This document shows, one piece after another, positions 50,201 to 62,900 of a stretch of DNA of 64,000 nt. The position numbers were made by a program, and so were the translations under genes. Source of the DNA: Chloranthus sessilifolius (Eukaryota > Streptophyta > Magnoliopsida > Chloranthales > Chloranthaceae); contig CM037596.1 in assembly GCA_021018995.1 (NCBI GenBank), positions 8,941,501 to 9,005,500 on the forward strand. Reading direction: 5' to 3'. Numbering within the stretch: the stretch's first letter is position 1; each line of letters starts with the position of its first letter. The notes beneath the pieces are model-generated. The model was not told where the DNA came from. It saw nothing but the letters and a program-made list of their open reading frames with translations, and searched no databases.

Positions 50201-53200
50201 ATATGGGAGACATACCATCCGGTCCCGATGCTTTTAGTGGCGCCATCTGAAATAGCTTTTTTTACCTCCGTTGCAGTAAAATCCCGAGTTAGCCAATCAT
50301 TTTGCTCGGTTGTAACTTTTGGAGTAACTTCATGCAGTACTTTGTCGATTCTAACTGGTTGGGAAGTGGTGAACAATTTCTGATAATAATGGATAATGAT
50401 TTCTTCTATACCCTTCTCTAGTTCTTTCGACACCCCATCTTCATCTTTGAGTCCATAAATAGTATTTCTTTTCTTCCTTTTCGATGCCTTTGAATGGAAG
50501 AACGCGGTATTGTGATCGCCTTCGCACAGCCATAGTTCCTTGGAATGTTGTTTCCACATAACCTTAGCCTTTTCAAGCAGCTCATCAATTTCAGCCTTAA
50601 TGTTTTTTTGCGTAACTCGGCAGTAATTATCGTTGGTTTTTAGAGAGTGAAGTTCCTTCATCTTCCGATCTATTTTATGTCTCACATTTCCAAATGAAGC
50701 CCTATCCCAAACCTGAAGCACACTGGATGTCCTTCTAATAAAATTCATAATATCTTCCATTGGGTTGCCCCTGTGGGTGTTAAACCAGTTCTCTTGCACC
50801 TTTTTTCGCATTCCTCTGATTTCAGCCACATTGCTTCGAACCGAAAAGGGTGTGGGCCTTGCCGGATAGAGAACATAGGTTTATTATGAATAATGATGGG
50901 TAGATGGTTAGAAACCGAGCTAAGGAGAACCCTGACACAAGCTTCCGAAAAAACCCGTGACCAATGATCTGACGCCAAAGCCCTATCTAGTATTTCCGTA
51001 ATATTTTCTTCCCCTTCTCGTTTATTATCGCAGGTGAATTTGGGCCCCAAAAATCCCATATCAATTAGGCCGCTAAAGTCCACTACATTCCGAAATCTAC
51101 TAATCTGGCTCGGATCACTTATTGACTTTCCTTTCTTCTCATTGTTGGAAAGGATCTCATTAAAATCCCCAGCACAAAGCCATGGAGTAGCCCCATTTAT
51201 ATGCAATCTTCAAAGCATGTTCCATGCCTCCTCCCTTTTACTCGCCATTGGTTCACCGTAGAAGCCCATGTACCTCCAAGTAACGCCATTATTTTCCTCT
51301 TCACACTTTACATCAATGTGATATTTTGAAAATGATTGGAGATGAAACATGATATCATCCTTCCACAATAACACAAGACCTCTCGATCTGCTAGCTATCC
51401 ACATAGATACCTCCTTGAAAACCCAGCTTCCATTTTATATTTTCCATTTTTTTTCCTGCTAGTTTCGTCTCCATGAGAAAGACAATTTTGGGGTTTTCCT
51501 TAGCCACCAATTGGCTAAGAGCTCGAACTGTCCTAGGGTTCCCAAGCCCTTGGCAGTTCCAACATAATGTTTTTATTTTTGTCTGCGGGGTTGGCAAGCA
51601 ACCACCGCCATTGGATCAATTAAATGGGTATCATACGTGTAGACTTTGACCGTCCCTGAAACAATTGAGTTGAGGCATCCTTCTCACTAGCAATAAGAGG
51701 TGATAACTTTCTTTGTTCTCGTTGGGCCGAACCTGATTCAATGAAGTCAACAATCTCTTTTGTGATAAGGGTTGAAGGGACAATGTCTGGGCCATTGCTA
51801 CCCTGAGCTAGTTGTTTGAAAATTCTGAAATTCAATGTGTTGGTGGGCAGTGATTTCTCAAAAGATGATGAACTCGTTTGGGTGGAAGTGGCGGATGTTG
51901 GCTTCGAGGACTTAAGGGTAGGCGACATGTTATCTTGATCATCAGTCATGGGTGTTGTCAATGGTGAGGAAGTGGATTCCTGCGGTATAGTTGTTTTTTT
52001 TTGGGTATTAGGAGAATTTGAAATGAGGGTAGAATTGGGTAACTTTGAAGAGTAGTGGTTTTGGAGTTACTCATAATGTCATCAGTTATCAAAGATGGGT
52101 TACTAACGTGGGGTGAGGATGCAACGTGGGCCAAGGCATTCAATGTTTTTTGGATTTCAAAATTCAAACAGATTTTGGAACGGTTATTGGAACCATGGTT
52201 TTAAATCGACGAGTTGACTCGGAACTCGGGCGAGTCAACTCGACTCGACCCAGTTTTGAGTCGACTCGTCTATTTGCCTCGATTATTTGCTTCAACTCGG
52301 TCGACTTGTCGAGTCGACTCGGACACTCAACCGAGTTTGTGGGCTCAACGAGTCGACTTAAGTAACAAAATTTTTTAGGGCTTGCGGGGGTTTTAACTGA
52401 AGTTAAAGGGCATACTTGTCCTTTTGCCCCTTATATATTTAAAAAGGTTGGGATCCTCGACAGAAACTCAACGAGAGAAGAAGAACGAAAGAAAGAATCT
52501 CGTGTAGTGTGCCCTAAAACTTATCGTAGCCCTCAAATGCCCCTCTCGTGCCCTAAAAGCTGTGATTTTTTTTTTTCACTTTATAAGCCACATGTCACGG
52601 GGTAACTTTTTCCGACGCCCATGCGGCGCCTTGCTACACGCATGCCAGCACCTCAGTGCCACTTGGCCTGCCTAGCTTCACCCTGTGCAATGCATTAGTC
52701 CCTCGCTTCAGACAGTGGCATGCATCTCTTCATGCCATTCAAGCCAACCATCGTGTGTGGCCCACGCGACCAGCACACTTGGAGTAGCATGCAGCTCTTC
52801 ATGCTCTCCAAACCAAGCATCGTGTGTGGCCTGCACGACCAGCACACATCCGCCTCAGGCCCTCAACTAGTGTGCGCCACTGCGTCCCACGTAGCCCTTG
52901 AGCGCCCACGTGAGGTCACCGACCCATGCGCACCGCGACGCCTGCACGGAGCCACATGGTAACCTCGCCCCAGGTGACACATGGCATCGCCGCGGCGCCG
53001 CTTCGCGACAGCGATGTTCTAGGCCCACCCCTAACCTAGAAAGCCCATGAGCTCGTCCTGCAACGCAGGGCCCCATGTGTGAGAGAATAGCTCCACAGCT
53101 CCCTTATCCCTATATAAGGATAAAATAGTCATTCGGCCAAAATGGCAGGAGAACCTCAAACCTATTGGTTTGACACATCGCAACGCCCTCCCGCATCGCT

Positions 53201-54458
53201 AGCCCACTTGGCTCAGTCGCGTCCGTGTCGCGACCGCGTCTTACCCACATGCGACGGCGTCGCGCCCTCGCAACGCAACCACGTCGCCAGGCCCACTTGG
53301 CCCCATGTCGCGTGCCCTCCTGGCACCACATGTCGTGCCTCAAGCACCGTGCCGTGACTATGTCACGTCCATGTCGCGTCCGCATCGCGACCACGTCACG
53401 AGGCCCTCATGGCCTTATGTCCAGCATAGCACTGTGTCGCGACCATGTCGCGTCCGTGTTGCGACCATGTCACGTGCCCTCATGGCACCACATGGCGTAC
53501 CCTCATGGCACCGCATCACGTCTGAGTCGTGACTGTGTCTCGTGTCCACTCGACACCATATCGGGCCTGTCATTACACCCGGATGCCGCGTGCCCTCTTA
53601 GCACCGTATCGCTTGCCGTACAAGCTAGATGTCGCGTGTCCTCTTGACACCACATCACGTGCCATCATGGCACTGCCTCGCGTGCCTTATAGCACTCGGA
53701 CGTCGCGTGCCCTCTTGACACAATATCGCGTGCCCCTACTCGGAGCACCGCATTACGTGCCTTATGGCACTAGGACGTCGCGTACCCCTACGCAGAGCAC
53801 CGCATTACGTGCCTTATGGCACTAGGACGTCGCGTGCCCTCTTGGCACCACGTCGCGTGCTCCTATACAGAGCACCGCATTTCATGCCCCCACGTGCGTC
53901 TATTCGCGTCGCATCGTATATAAGGGACACCTGCACGCGTTGCAGGGCCGCGTGCCTCTGCGCCCACGCGTGCTAAACAGCTAGTTACAAAGTCCGCTTG
54001 CCTTCGTGCTAACTAAGTGCCCAGTTCCAAGGTCGTCATGCCTTCATACTGGCGCACATATTAATGAGGCCATAACACACAGGTGCCCTAAAATCTTTTT
54101 TTTTTCACTTTATAAACCACAAGTGCCTTAAAATATTTTTTATTTCCTACTTTATATTCATATATATATATATATATAATTATTAATATCATTGTCATTT
54201 AATGTGGGATATTAGTGCACAATTTTTGTTCACTGTTGCCATATATTAGTGCCCAATATCTATAAACGTTTCCCCTTCGTACACAAATTAATCACTTGTT
54301 TATTGATTTTTAGAGTTTAGAATGTGGTAGATTTGATAATGTAAATTTAACCTTCTGTTTAAATGTAATGAATATTTAGATGGATGATGTTTTATGATTT
54401 TCTAATTATTAAATGGATGGGATATGGACAATAATGAATTTTCATCTATTAAATATTT

Positions 54459-54511
<53 letters not shown>

Positions 54512-57500
54512 TAACCCAAGTCGGAGCGAGTCGAGTTGGACCGATTTTCCGCAGTAACTCTACTCAGATCATTTTCAAGTCGAGTCAAGTTTCCGTGTTT
54601 AAAAACCATGATTGGAACCGTTATTGATGATGGAGCAGTTATTGGAACGGTTACAGTTATTGATATTGGCATCTGGTTGACTGGGTTAGATTGTTTATTG
54701 AGTGTGGCACCGGGTTGACTCGGGTATGATTGTTTATTGAGTGCGGCACTGGGTTGACTCGGGTATGATTTTTTATTGAGTGTGGCGACGCCAACATCGT
54801 AGACATCGAATATGGACCTTTTCGAGTGTACCGACGTCAGAAGAAGCGAAATGGAAATCAAAACTAAGTGAAAGAGGAAATTCTGGAAATGTAAAGGAGG
54901 CCCGAGTACCGTAGCCTCAGAGGAGAAACAGATACAAATCGCGAGGAGAACAGTGTCGAGCGAGCCCTCGCTCGAGCGGTTAAAATCCTCGCTTTAGCGA
55001 GCCCTCACTCGAGCGACCACTTAAGCTCGATCGAACGATCCCTTGCTCAAGCGGTTAAAATCCTCGCTCGAGCGAGCTACAGTGAGGGAAATTTTCTTTT
55101 TTTTTTTAATCTTTTTAGTCTTTTATTATTTTAGGACTCTTTTATTGCGAGCTTTATATCGTTTAGAATTTTCTTAGCCTATATAAAGACATTGTAAACA
55201 CTCTATTAAGAGATTGATTATTGATGATGAATGAAAAGAGCTTTTGCTTGTGTGTGCTTGAGATGAGCTTCTATGAAGAGTGAATCTTCTTCCCGAGAAG
55301 GGTTTGGTGCGAAGCCAAGGGTGTGAAGCATCCCAATCTATCTTATTTTCTCTACTTGTGTGATTCTACAACCCCAAATTGATTATCATTCTTGTGAAAT
55401 CCTAAACCCTGATTTTCCCTGAACCCTTGAATCGATCTGATTCAACAACTGTAGAACCCAACTGAATTATTAAACCTTCCGCACCAAATATTCAGAGAAA
55501 ATCAGTGATCCCATCATTGAATCGTAAGCGCTCTAATATGGGAAAACCTAGAGTTCTATCTCTAGGATCGATCTGCGCTGCAATCTAACAGATCTAGCGC
55601 CAGACTGAACCCTGCCTGCATTATGCGTGGTTCTCCCATGGAATATTACAAAAACCTGAGGTATTCGTTATATTTTGCAAGTTTTATTATTTATTTAATT
55701 CCAATTTAATTTCGGCAAAATTAATAATTGCATTCACGTAGTTTAGGGTACCGTCCTGCATCAGTTTTGGTATCAGAGCCTAGGTTCTAGGTTAGGGCAT
55801 ATTGGTGTGACATTTAATTCCATAGCATTTTAATTGCATCTTATTTCAGTTTTTATTTGTGCACATCTAGTGTTTGATAAAAGTCCTCATTCATTGTTGG
55901 TTCATATGTGCATGTCATTTTAATTTAATTGAATTTTATTTCATTTGTATTCATCAATGTGCACGTCTTATGTTCAACAAAAGTCCTTATTCGTTTTGAG
56001 TCACATGTGTGTGTTATTTCGATGTCTTCGATCTCATGACATTTGTGTGCATGTCATATGTTTGTTAAAATTCCTCAACTGTTGTGTGGTCCATAAAATT
56101 GTGTCTAGGTTGTGTTTGTGTCAAGCATCATGTATGAGTCACTTACACGTCACTATGACTTCCTTGCACGTCATGAGAGGGTACTAATTGAACAAGGAAA
56201 TCGCTACACACCAAAATATTGGCAAAGTCCCAAAAGTCGTTATGAGACTAGAGTTAGGGGATACCCTCATCAGCGTGAACCCGAGTACGATCCCGCCGAA
56301 AAGTTTTTAAAATCTATTCGGGATGAAGTTCCATGTTTTGAGGGATGGCTAAACCCCAAAATCTTCGTGGAATGGTTATCTAGTGTGGAAGAGTATTTTG
56401 ATTGGTATGGTGTACCGAATGAGCACAAAGTTAGGTTAGTGAAAACAAAGTTTAAGAGTAATGCCAAAATTTTTTGGAATCATATAGAATGCGGTATTGA
56501 ATTTCGTTAGATTAAACTCATCTCCATATGGGAGGATAAGAAGGTGACACTTATTGAAAAGTATGTTCCTTTAACACGCCGTCACCTTCTAAGGAGTTGG
56601 AGAACCACGACAAATAAGTGTCCTGATTGTCTTAAGTGTCAAGGGTATGGACACTTTGCTTACCAATGCCCCATAAAACTTCCAACTTCGAATTTATTGA
56701 TTAAACGAGAAAATTCTAAGGAGCCGAAAAATATGAAAATAGAAGAGGAAGTGTATGACCCTAGAACCGTGATAAGCGAAGAGGAGATGGAAGAAGCTGA
56801 CGAAAGTCTCGTTTGTGTTAAAGAGACTTCTATCTCCCTTGTGGATAGTGATGTTGGGTCGAGTACACGTGAGTCCATCGAACTGGGTACGCAAGAACCA
56901 TTGGTGTTAATTGAATCGAGTACCCCAGAGTCTTTGGCTTTGGTTGACGCGAGTATGCACGAGTTCATCGAGTTGAGTGCACTTGAATCTTTGAAGTTGG
57001 TCGAACCGAGTACACATGAGCCAATCACTTCACCTACCAATGAGTCATTAGAATTCGTTGAGTCGAGTCCACATGAGCCAATAGTGCCACTTGATTTGAT
57101 CACACATGAGTCGTTAGTGTCGCATGCACATCATAGTCTCAAGTTGTATATTGCTATACATTCCAAGTCTTATTGTGAGTCATCTTTTCAGTCTCATTCC
57201 GCATTGCATGCCGAAATTAGAAAAAGAGTTAATGCTAGCAATGAACAATACAAAATATCTGCGGATGCTTATAGGCGCTTCAAGGAATTCCAGGTTGGAG
57301 ATTACGTCATGGTTCGGGTTAGGCCTGAGCGGTTCCCATTGGGAGATGCAAAGAAACTTCAAGCCCGTGGCGCTGGGCCTTTTAGAATTGTGGCAAGGAG
57401 CGGCCCTAAAGCATATATTCTTGAGCTTCCACCAGATATAGGGGTCAGCTCTACATTCAATGTAGAGGACCTGGTTCATTCCTTAGCCCAAGCCCCACCC

Positions 57501-59859
57501 CCTCACAACCCTTCCAAGCAGCCTCGAGCCCGAATATCAGCCCCACCCTACAACCCCTACCTTTCCCTTCCCCACGCAAGCAGCGTAGAGATGAGATCGA
57601 AAGGATATTAGATGATTTGGCAATATCCACCCATAGGGGCGGAATTCAAAAGTACTTGGTCAAGTGGTTGGGAAGGCCGGAGTCTGGTTAGCTGAAGACG
57701 AAGTGCGACGTTTGGACCCCGACATGCTCGAGCGCTATCACGACGCCGCTTCATCGGTGATGAAGCCTTTTCGGCCCTGGAGAATTGATGGGGACGCCGA
57801 CATCGTAGATATCGGATATGGACCTTTCGCGTATACCAACGTCGGAAGAAGCGGAATAGAAATCAAAACTAGGCGAAAGAGGACATTCTGGAAATGCAGA
57901 GGAGGGCCGAGTACCGTAGCCTCAGAGGAGAAATGGACACAAACCGCGAGGAGAACAATGTCGAGCGAGCCCTCGCTCAAGCGACCACTTAAGCTCGCTC
58001 GAGCGATCCCTCGCTCAAGCGGTTAAAATACTTGCTCGAGCGAGCTATAGTGACGAAAATTTTCTTTTTTTTACCTTTTTAGTTTTTTTTTTATATTTTA
58101 GGACTCTTTTATTGCAAATTTTATATCGTTTGAGGTTTTCTTTGCCTATATAAAAGCATTGTAAACACTCTATTAAGGGATTGATTATTGATGATGAATG
58201 GAAAGAGCTTTTGCTTGTGTGTACTTGAGATGAGCCTCTACAAAGAGTGAATCTTCTTCTCGAAAAGGGTTTGGTGCGAAACCAAGGGTGTGAAGCCTGC
58301 CAATTTATCTATCTATCTATCTTATTTTCTCTGCTTGTGCGATTCTACAACCCTAAATTGATCATCATTCTTGTGAAATTCTAAACCCTGATTTTCCCTG
58401 AACCTTTGAATCGATCGGATTCAACAACTGTTGATCCCAACTGAGTTATTAAACCTTCCGCACCAAATATTCAGAGAAAACCAGTGATCCCATCATTGAA
58501 TCGTGAGCGCCCTAATATGGGAAAACCTAGAGTTCTATCTCTAGGATCGATTTGCGCTACAATCTAACGGATCTAGTGCCCGGACTGAACCCTGCCTGAA
58601 TTATGTGTGATTCTCCCATGGAATACTACGAAAACCTGAGGTATTCGTTATATTTTACAAGTTTTATTGTTTATTTAATTCCAATTTAATTTCGGCAAAA
58701 TTAATCATTGCATTCACGTAGTTTAGGGTACCGTCCTCCGTCACACTGTGTTGACTCAAGGTTGATTGTTTAGTGGGTGTGACATCGGGTTGACTCGAGG
58801 GTGAATGATTTGACTCTGTGGTGTCAGTGGAAAGGGTATTGTTTTTTTTGTGTGTCCCAGGCTTAGGATGAAACGGGGATGAGGGAGATTCAGTGGCAGC
58901 GATCTGGTTGATGTTTTTTGAAGGGTTGGGATAAGGAAAAGAACGAGTTATCTCCATTGGGGATAACTCGCTCAGCACCTTCCCTTATTGTCTGATTTAA
59001 CATTGGACGAGAGTTCATCCCAGGTAAGGTGAGAGTACCACTATGACCTCCTTTCTTGGATATCTCTCGAAATTTGTCGCCTTGAGCCAATTCCAATACT
59101 GCTTTGTTGTAGGATATCCATCATAATCCACACAATCTTTTCGCAGAAGAAACAGAAAGTGGGTAGACGCTCATGTTGAAAATTTATCCATACCGGATCC
59201 TGATCCTCCATCTGAAGAAAAATACCTCTTCGAAGTGGCTTAGTAATATTAATGATGACCCTAATACGTAAGTATTTTCCCCAGGCCCTACCTTCGTCAT
59301 CCGTATCCACGTTTAGCACTTCTCCACAACTATTACCGATATTAAATCCCAACGATCTATTCATGGCCCCAATCAGTAAGCCGATTACTCTGATCCAAAA
59401 GGCGACTTTTTTCAAACGATATCTTTGCTATTGGAATGTCACCATTTAACTTGGATAGCACCAGAATATGGTTATCAAAACACCATGGACCCATCAATTG
59501 CACTCTTTTCAACTGAATTGCATCTTGGAATTTGAAAAGGAAGATGTTTCTCATCCATCTCCTTCACGTGTATCCTATTATGGAGATTTCCATGCGCGGA
59601 TGATGCTCTCTTTCGCAGCTTCTTTTTTTTATTTCCGAGAACTTATATATTATAAAAATGTCATAACTTATAAGTATTATACGTTATTATCCAAAAAATA
59701 AAATAGCGTACATAGCGATATCATAAATGCTATTTCTCTATGGCGTCGCTATTTAGTCATCATGGCTATTGGTTATATGTGGTGTTTCCCATCGCCATTC
59801 GCCATGGCGAGGCTATAGCTTGACCTTGATTAAGACAAAATATCAAGATGAAATCATAA

Positions 59860-59922
<63 letters not shown>

Positions 59923-62900
59923 CTCTTCACTTGAGTTATAGATTTGAATTGCACTTGAGTCATAGAGTTGAACTCTACACTCGAATCATTTGGGTGTCAC
60001 GTGGCATACAATCCAAGGATCCGGTGCCATGGCCACATGCACAAATGACTCGATCCTTGGTGGTCAAAGTTTGAAATTTTTTAAAGGTTAAAATTGTTGG
60101 GTGACAATTCATATCTTTGACCCATGAAATGAAGGGCAAAAAAATTAATTTTTTAACATTTTTTTCTTTAACCCTAGAGGGGCTGGTGAACCCTTAGAGA
60201 ATGTGATGCAACTCAAGATCACGTGACACATGATCCACACTCAAGTAGAGTTGGAACTCTACAACTCAAGTGCAGGGATCCCTTAACCTATATACAGGGA
60301 AAAGGGATGGTAAGCACGAGGGTAGCGCCCAAGTGCTACCCATGAGGGCTAGATCACATGCCATGTGGAATGTGATCAACAACAAAAAAATCCATTTTGG
60401 ATACTACATCCATAAGGCCTGGGATTTGTACAAAAAATTGATAGTTATGACTTTTTTGCCCTTCAAATCATAGGTCAAACATAAGGTAATGCTGACCTGC
60501 AATATGCATTAATTTTTTTCCCCAACTTTGATGACATATTTAACGGTGGATAAGCATCGGATCCTGCTCAAATTTTTTGGGTGGGACCTAATCGATCTTG
60601 TTCAAGTTGTTGTGTCACCCGATCTTCGAGTTCGGTCACATGGAGCCCAGCTGGATCGTGGATAGCACCAAGACGCTACCCCCATGGATAGCATCCTGGC
60701 CCTCATATATATATATATATATATAGTTGTGCAACTCTCAAGGTTTCACTATTTTGGCATAAGGGGATAGACCCGAGCACTGCCGGTAGTTCTTGGGTCA
60801 AGTACCTAAATCCAACTCTTCCATAAATGAGTAAGTATTAGGTAAGCAGCCCGAGTGCCAAGTGATGTAGATCACATGACACTTTTTGGGACGTCATGTG
60901 TGCCATCTTATTTGAAGACCATGATCTAAAAATATATGGTTCAAAAGATTAAGATGAAAAAGCATATCCATCATGTGTGATTCAAAGCAGTCACAATGGT
61001 TTTAAATTAGCAGTTTCGGTGATTTACATGGTTGTTGTTAATTTTTAAAAGGCGAGACTGCTTTGAATCACGAGATAGAAATGTTTTTCCCCTAATCTTT
61101 TATGTTGTAGATCTTTCGATCGTGGTCTTCAAATCAGACAACACACATAATGAAACCATGTGACATGTGTGCCAAAAATTGGCCCGTGAACCAAGTCACC
61201 AGGCACTTGGGCAGCTACCTAATACTAACTCCAAATTGGTGAGAATCAATCAGTCACTAAAATATTTTTTATTTACAATTTGATTAAAATATTTTTTATG
61301 GATTTGCATGCACTTGCAACCATAGTTGTGGTTTAGGAATAAGTTGGCAAGAGGAAAATTCGGAAAAAATTTTTTGAAAAGTTTGAGAAAAAATCGAGGA
61401 AAAAAAAAAATTCTGAAATTCAAAAACATGAGATTAAAAATTTAAAACTCGTGATTTATTGAACATGTCACAAATTCGCGATTTGATCGTGAAATTCGTG
61501 ACTTTTTCTAAAAAATACAATTTCTCGAAAAAAGCCGTGATCAAAATGCGATTTGTTCGTTTTACGAATAAGTAGCGTTTTATTTGCGACTTTTTCAAAA
61601 AGTGGGAGAACATGGTGACTATGATTGCAACAAATCACTTGATAAAAATTCAAAAAAAAATAAGATAAAAAATATGAAAAACATAAGAAATTGAAAAATT
61701 CGTGATTTATTCAATAAATCACAAATTAATAGCGATTTAATCAAAAAATTTGTGGCTTATTCAAAAAGTGATTTCTTGAAAAAGTCATAATTAAAATGCG
61801 ATCTGTTCGTTTTATGAATAATTCATGGTTTATTTGCGACCTTTTTCAAAAAGTCAGGGAACTTGGTGACTATGCTTGCAACCTATGTTACTTAATTCGC
61901 TCATTCACCCAACAAATCGCAAATTGAATACTGCGAATAGAATATGGCATAACAAGCCAATTGTCGAATTAATGTTGAGAATTTTACTTATAATAAAGTT
62001 TTGAAAGCATATAAAGATGGCTTATTGAAAAAAAAGAAAGCATAAAAAGATGATTTGAACCTAAAATCTATTCTAATTAAGAAATAATAATAAACCCATC
62101 CTACCCCATAGAATTGAATTCGTTGGAAAATAGCGAATTGCCAATTGCAATATCAAAACTGAAAAAAAATTGTGATTTATTGAAAAATCCCAACTCAAAT
62201 GTGATTTAACCATGAAATTCGTGACTTTTTCAAAAAACTAAGATTTTTTGAAAAACTAGTGATTTGTTCATTTTATGAATAAGTCACGTTTTATTCGCGC
62301 CTTTTTCAGAAGTCAGGAGAATTTGGTGACTATGCTTGCAACGCATCACCTCATAAATTTTAGGCCCAAAAATAAAAGAGTGCCTTTAAATCCACCCACA
62401 AAATCTTTGAGTTCACCCACGCTGAAACACATTGACTGCGTTGAATCAATCTTTCACACGATGGATCTTGAGATCATGGGCGTACCATCAAACGGTTAGT
62501 GTTTTATTTCACGTGGCACACATCTAAAATAAGTGGCCTTAATATCACGTCCAAGTTCAAAATTGGATTTAAGGTCACTTTTTTTGGTGTGTACCACATG
62601 AAATAAAAAAATAGACCGTTTGATGGTACACCCATGATCTCAAGATCTATTGTGTAAAAGATAGAAAGTATAAACGATCTCCATTGCCTGATTCAATGTA
62701 GTCAATGTGTTTCGGCGTGGCTGAACTCAAAGTTTTGGTAAGTGGATTTAAAGGTACTCAAAATAAAAACCCTGGGCTCTTAAAAAATTCGTAAACCCTG
62801 GGGGCTCTTAAACTTTAACCCGGAGGGGTAGCTCTGTTGGTCAGGCCTTGGGTTTGCTTCCCAATGGTCACCGGTTCTAGTCCCCCAAGGCCACTGGAGT

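Larger units (their letters stand above)
52195..54610. mobile_element. Mutator-type element, GACTCG ends, with a GC-rich interior
   Basis: Inverted tips ATGGTTTTAAATCGACG and, from the right, CATGGTTTTTAAACACGG. A perfect 9-bp duplication, ATTGGAACC, at 52186-52194 and 54611-54619, inside LINE ORF1. The outer arms carry GAGTCGACTCG words (52205-52370 and 54515-54590), as in the MITE at 16774-25307. Between them lie about 1.4 kb of unusually GC-rich, internally repeated DNA (about 52600-53980), AT-rich DNA and a (TA)n tract at 54462-54507. No transposase seen. It is much longer than its relatives, so the middle may be captured or separately inserted DNA. Confidence 0.78.
54781..58743 (+). mobile_element. 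Ty3/gypsy-type non-autonomous LTR element, family II third copy (fossil)
   Basis: LTRs at 54781-55763 and 57786-58743, both with the CTCGAGCG array. The primer site TTTTGGTATCAGAGCC follows the first. Internal parts: a gag region from 56112 ([16 protein letters not shown]), a CCHC-like knuckle ([17 protein letters not shown]), a spacer of repeats related to HES, an integrase C-terminal-like part ([23 protein letters not shown]) in an open frame at 56544-57611, and a tail. The pol enzymes are absent, as in the other copies. No clear target duplication. LTRs differ by several percent by eye. It sits in LINE ORF1 in the opposite orientation and is broken in a few places. Confidence 0.87.
47253..59640 (-). 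mobile_element. Second L1-type LINE, 5'-truncated, with three insertions, in SPC3 intron 1
   Basis: The 3' end is a poly(A) tail on - (T run at 47253-47262). From 5' to 3' on -: ORF1 pieces at about 59620-58744, 54780-54620 and 52185-51620, then ORF2 from about 51610 to 47290. The breaks are insertions: an LTR element (54781-58743), a Mutator-type element (52195-54610) and a MITE inside ORF2 (48128-48341). Without them the LINE is about 5.8 kb. The start lacks the N-terminal part of the ORF1 domain, so it is probably 5'-truncated; no target duplication could be matched. Same strand as SPC3. ORF2 has several frameshifts and stops. Confidence 0.85.
46740..59835. mobile_element. MITE with CGCCATGGCG interior, split by the second L1 LINE
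   Basis: Left arm about 46740-46850 (TAGTTAAGGCGGTGTGGCGAGG, CGCCATGGCATGGCCATAGC) and right arm about 59695-59835 (ATGGCGTCGCTATTTAG, CGCCATGGCGAGGCTATAGC) are inverted relatives facing each other across the LINE. This suggests a palindromic MITE present before the LINE arrived. No target duplication was found, so edges are approximate. Confidence 0.5.

Noticed and set aside
53142-53825. Overlapping open frames of up to 140 codons on +
   Set aside because: They come from a GC-rich repeated tract with no known domain; both strands are open there.
54457-54861. A 134-codon frame on -
   Set aside because: It chains LTR, LINE ORF1, MITE arm and (TA)n by chance.
62824-62890. A functional tRNA gene
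   Set aside because: Boxes A and B are present, but the element continues into a non-tRNA body with poly(A) and target duplications: a SINE.
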